This document shows, one piece after another, positions 13,991-14,021 of a stretch of 14,021 nucleotides of DNA; the stretch's first letter is position 1; each line of letters starts with the position of its first letter. Below the pieces are notes generated by a model. That model ran no database searches, was not told the DNA's origin, and saw only the letters and a program-made list of their open reading frames with translations. This stretch comes from Ignavibacteria bacterium (GTDB lineage Bacteria > Bacteroidota > Ignavibacteria > Kapaibacteriales > UBA4661), in the NCBI GenBank assembly GCA_013298375.1, contig JAAFHM010000075.1:1-14021 (forward strand), in the 5' to 3' direction. The position numbers and the translations under genes are program-made.

Positions 13991-14021
13991 AAAAGTACTA
14001 GATGGGTGGATTCTGGGCAGG

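Overview
The window looks like chromosomal DNA from a bacterium of the Bacteroidota/Chlorobiota superphylum (FCB group), possibly an Ignavibacteria- or Kapabacteria-like lineage. Three large proteins carry an N-terminal export signal and a C-terminal sorting-type domain of the kind used by the type IX secretion system (T9SS). Strong Shine-Dalgarno sequences are mostly absent, and several upstream regions contain the Bacteroidota-type -7 box TAnnTTTG. The lineage is an inference from these traits; no marker gene is present.

Layout. Positions 1-1577: a minus-strand multipass membrane protein of unknown function (171-1577) and its non-coding flanks. Positions 1906-2449: a compact two-gene toxin-antitoxin module (small antitoxin, then PemK/MazF-type toxin) with an 8-nt overlap and a recognisable Bacteroidota promoter. 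Positions 2460-6044: a GlxA-type AraC regulator on the minus strand, divergent from a same-direction run of five small genes: VOC/PhnB-like, DUF1801/YdhG-like, a second VOC/PhnB-like, DoxX-like, and a RibD-C/dihydrofolate-reductase-like protein. A strong, probably bidirectional terminator closes the run. Positions 6158-6346: a 62-residue, two-helix membrane protein on the minus strand. Positions 6347-6690: intergenic DNA holding what looks like the decayed 3' end of a second RibD-C-like gene plus its own terminator.

Positions 6691-8573: a secreted N-formylglutamate-amidohydrolase-family protein with signal peptide and C-terminal sorting domain, then a four-helix membrane protein of unknown function. 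Positions 8655-13876: two large minus-strand Asp-box (BNR) beta-propeller proteins, 752 and 971 residues, with only 47 nt between them. Both have export signals and C-terminal sorting domains of two different flavours.

How the parts work together. The toxin-antitoxin pair is self-contained. The GlxA-adjacent run is a plausible small-molecule stress or detoxification unit under one divergent regulator, although no substrate can be read from sequence. The secreted amidohydrolase and the two propeller proteins would all reach the outer surface or medium through Sec and then T9SS, whose machinery is not in this window. I did not see a clear new defence or mobile system, CRISPR array, rRNA, tRNA or insertion sequence. 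The most unusual items are the T9SS-type secreted FGase-family enzyme, the tandem propeller pair, and the decayed RibD-C-like gene end with a duplicated terminator.
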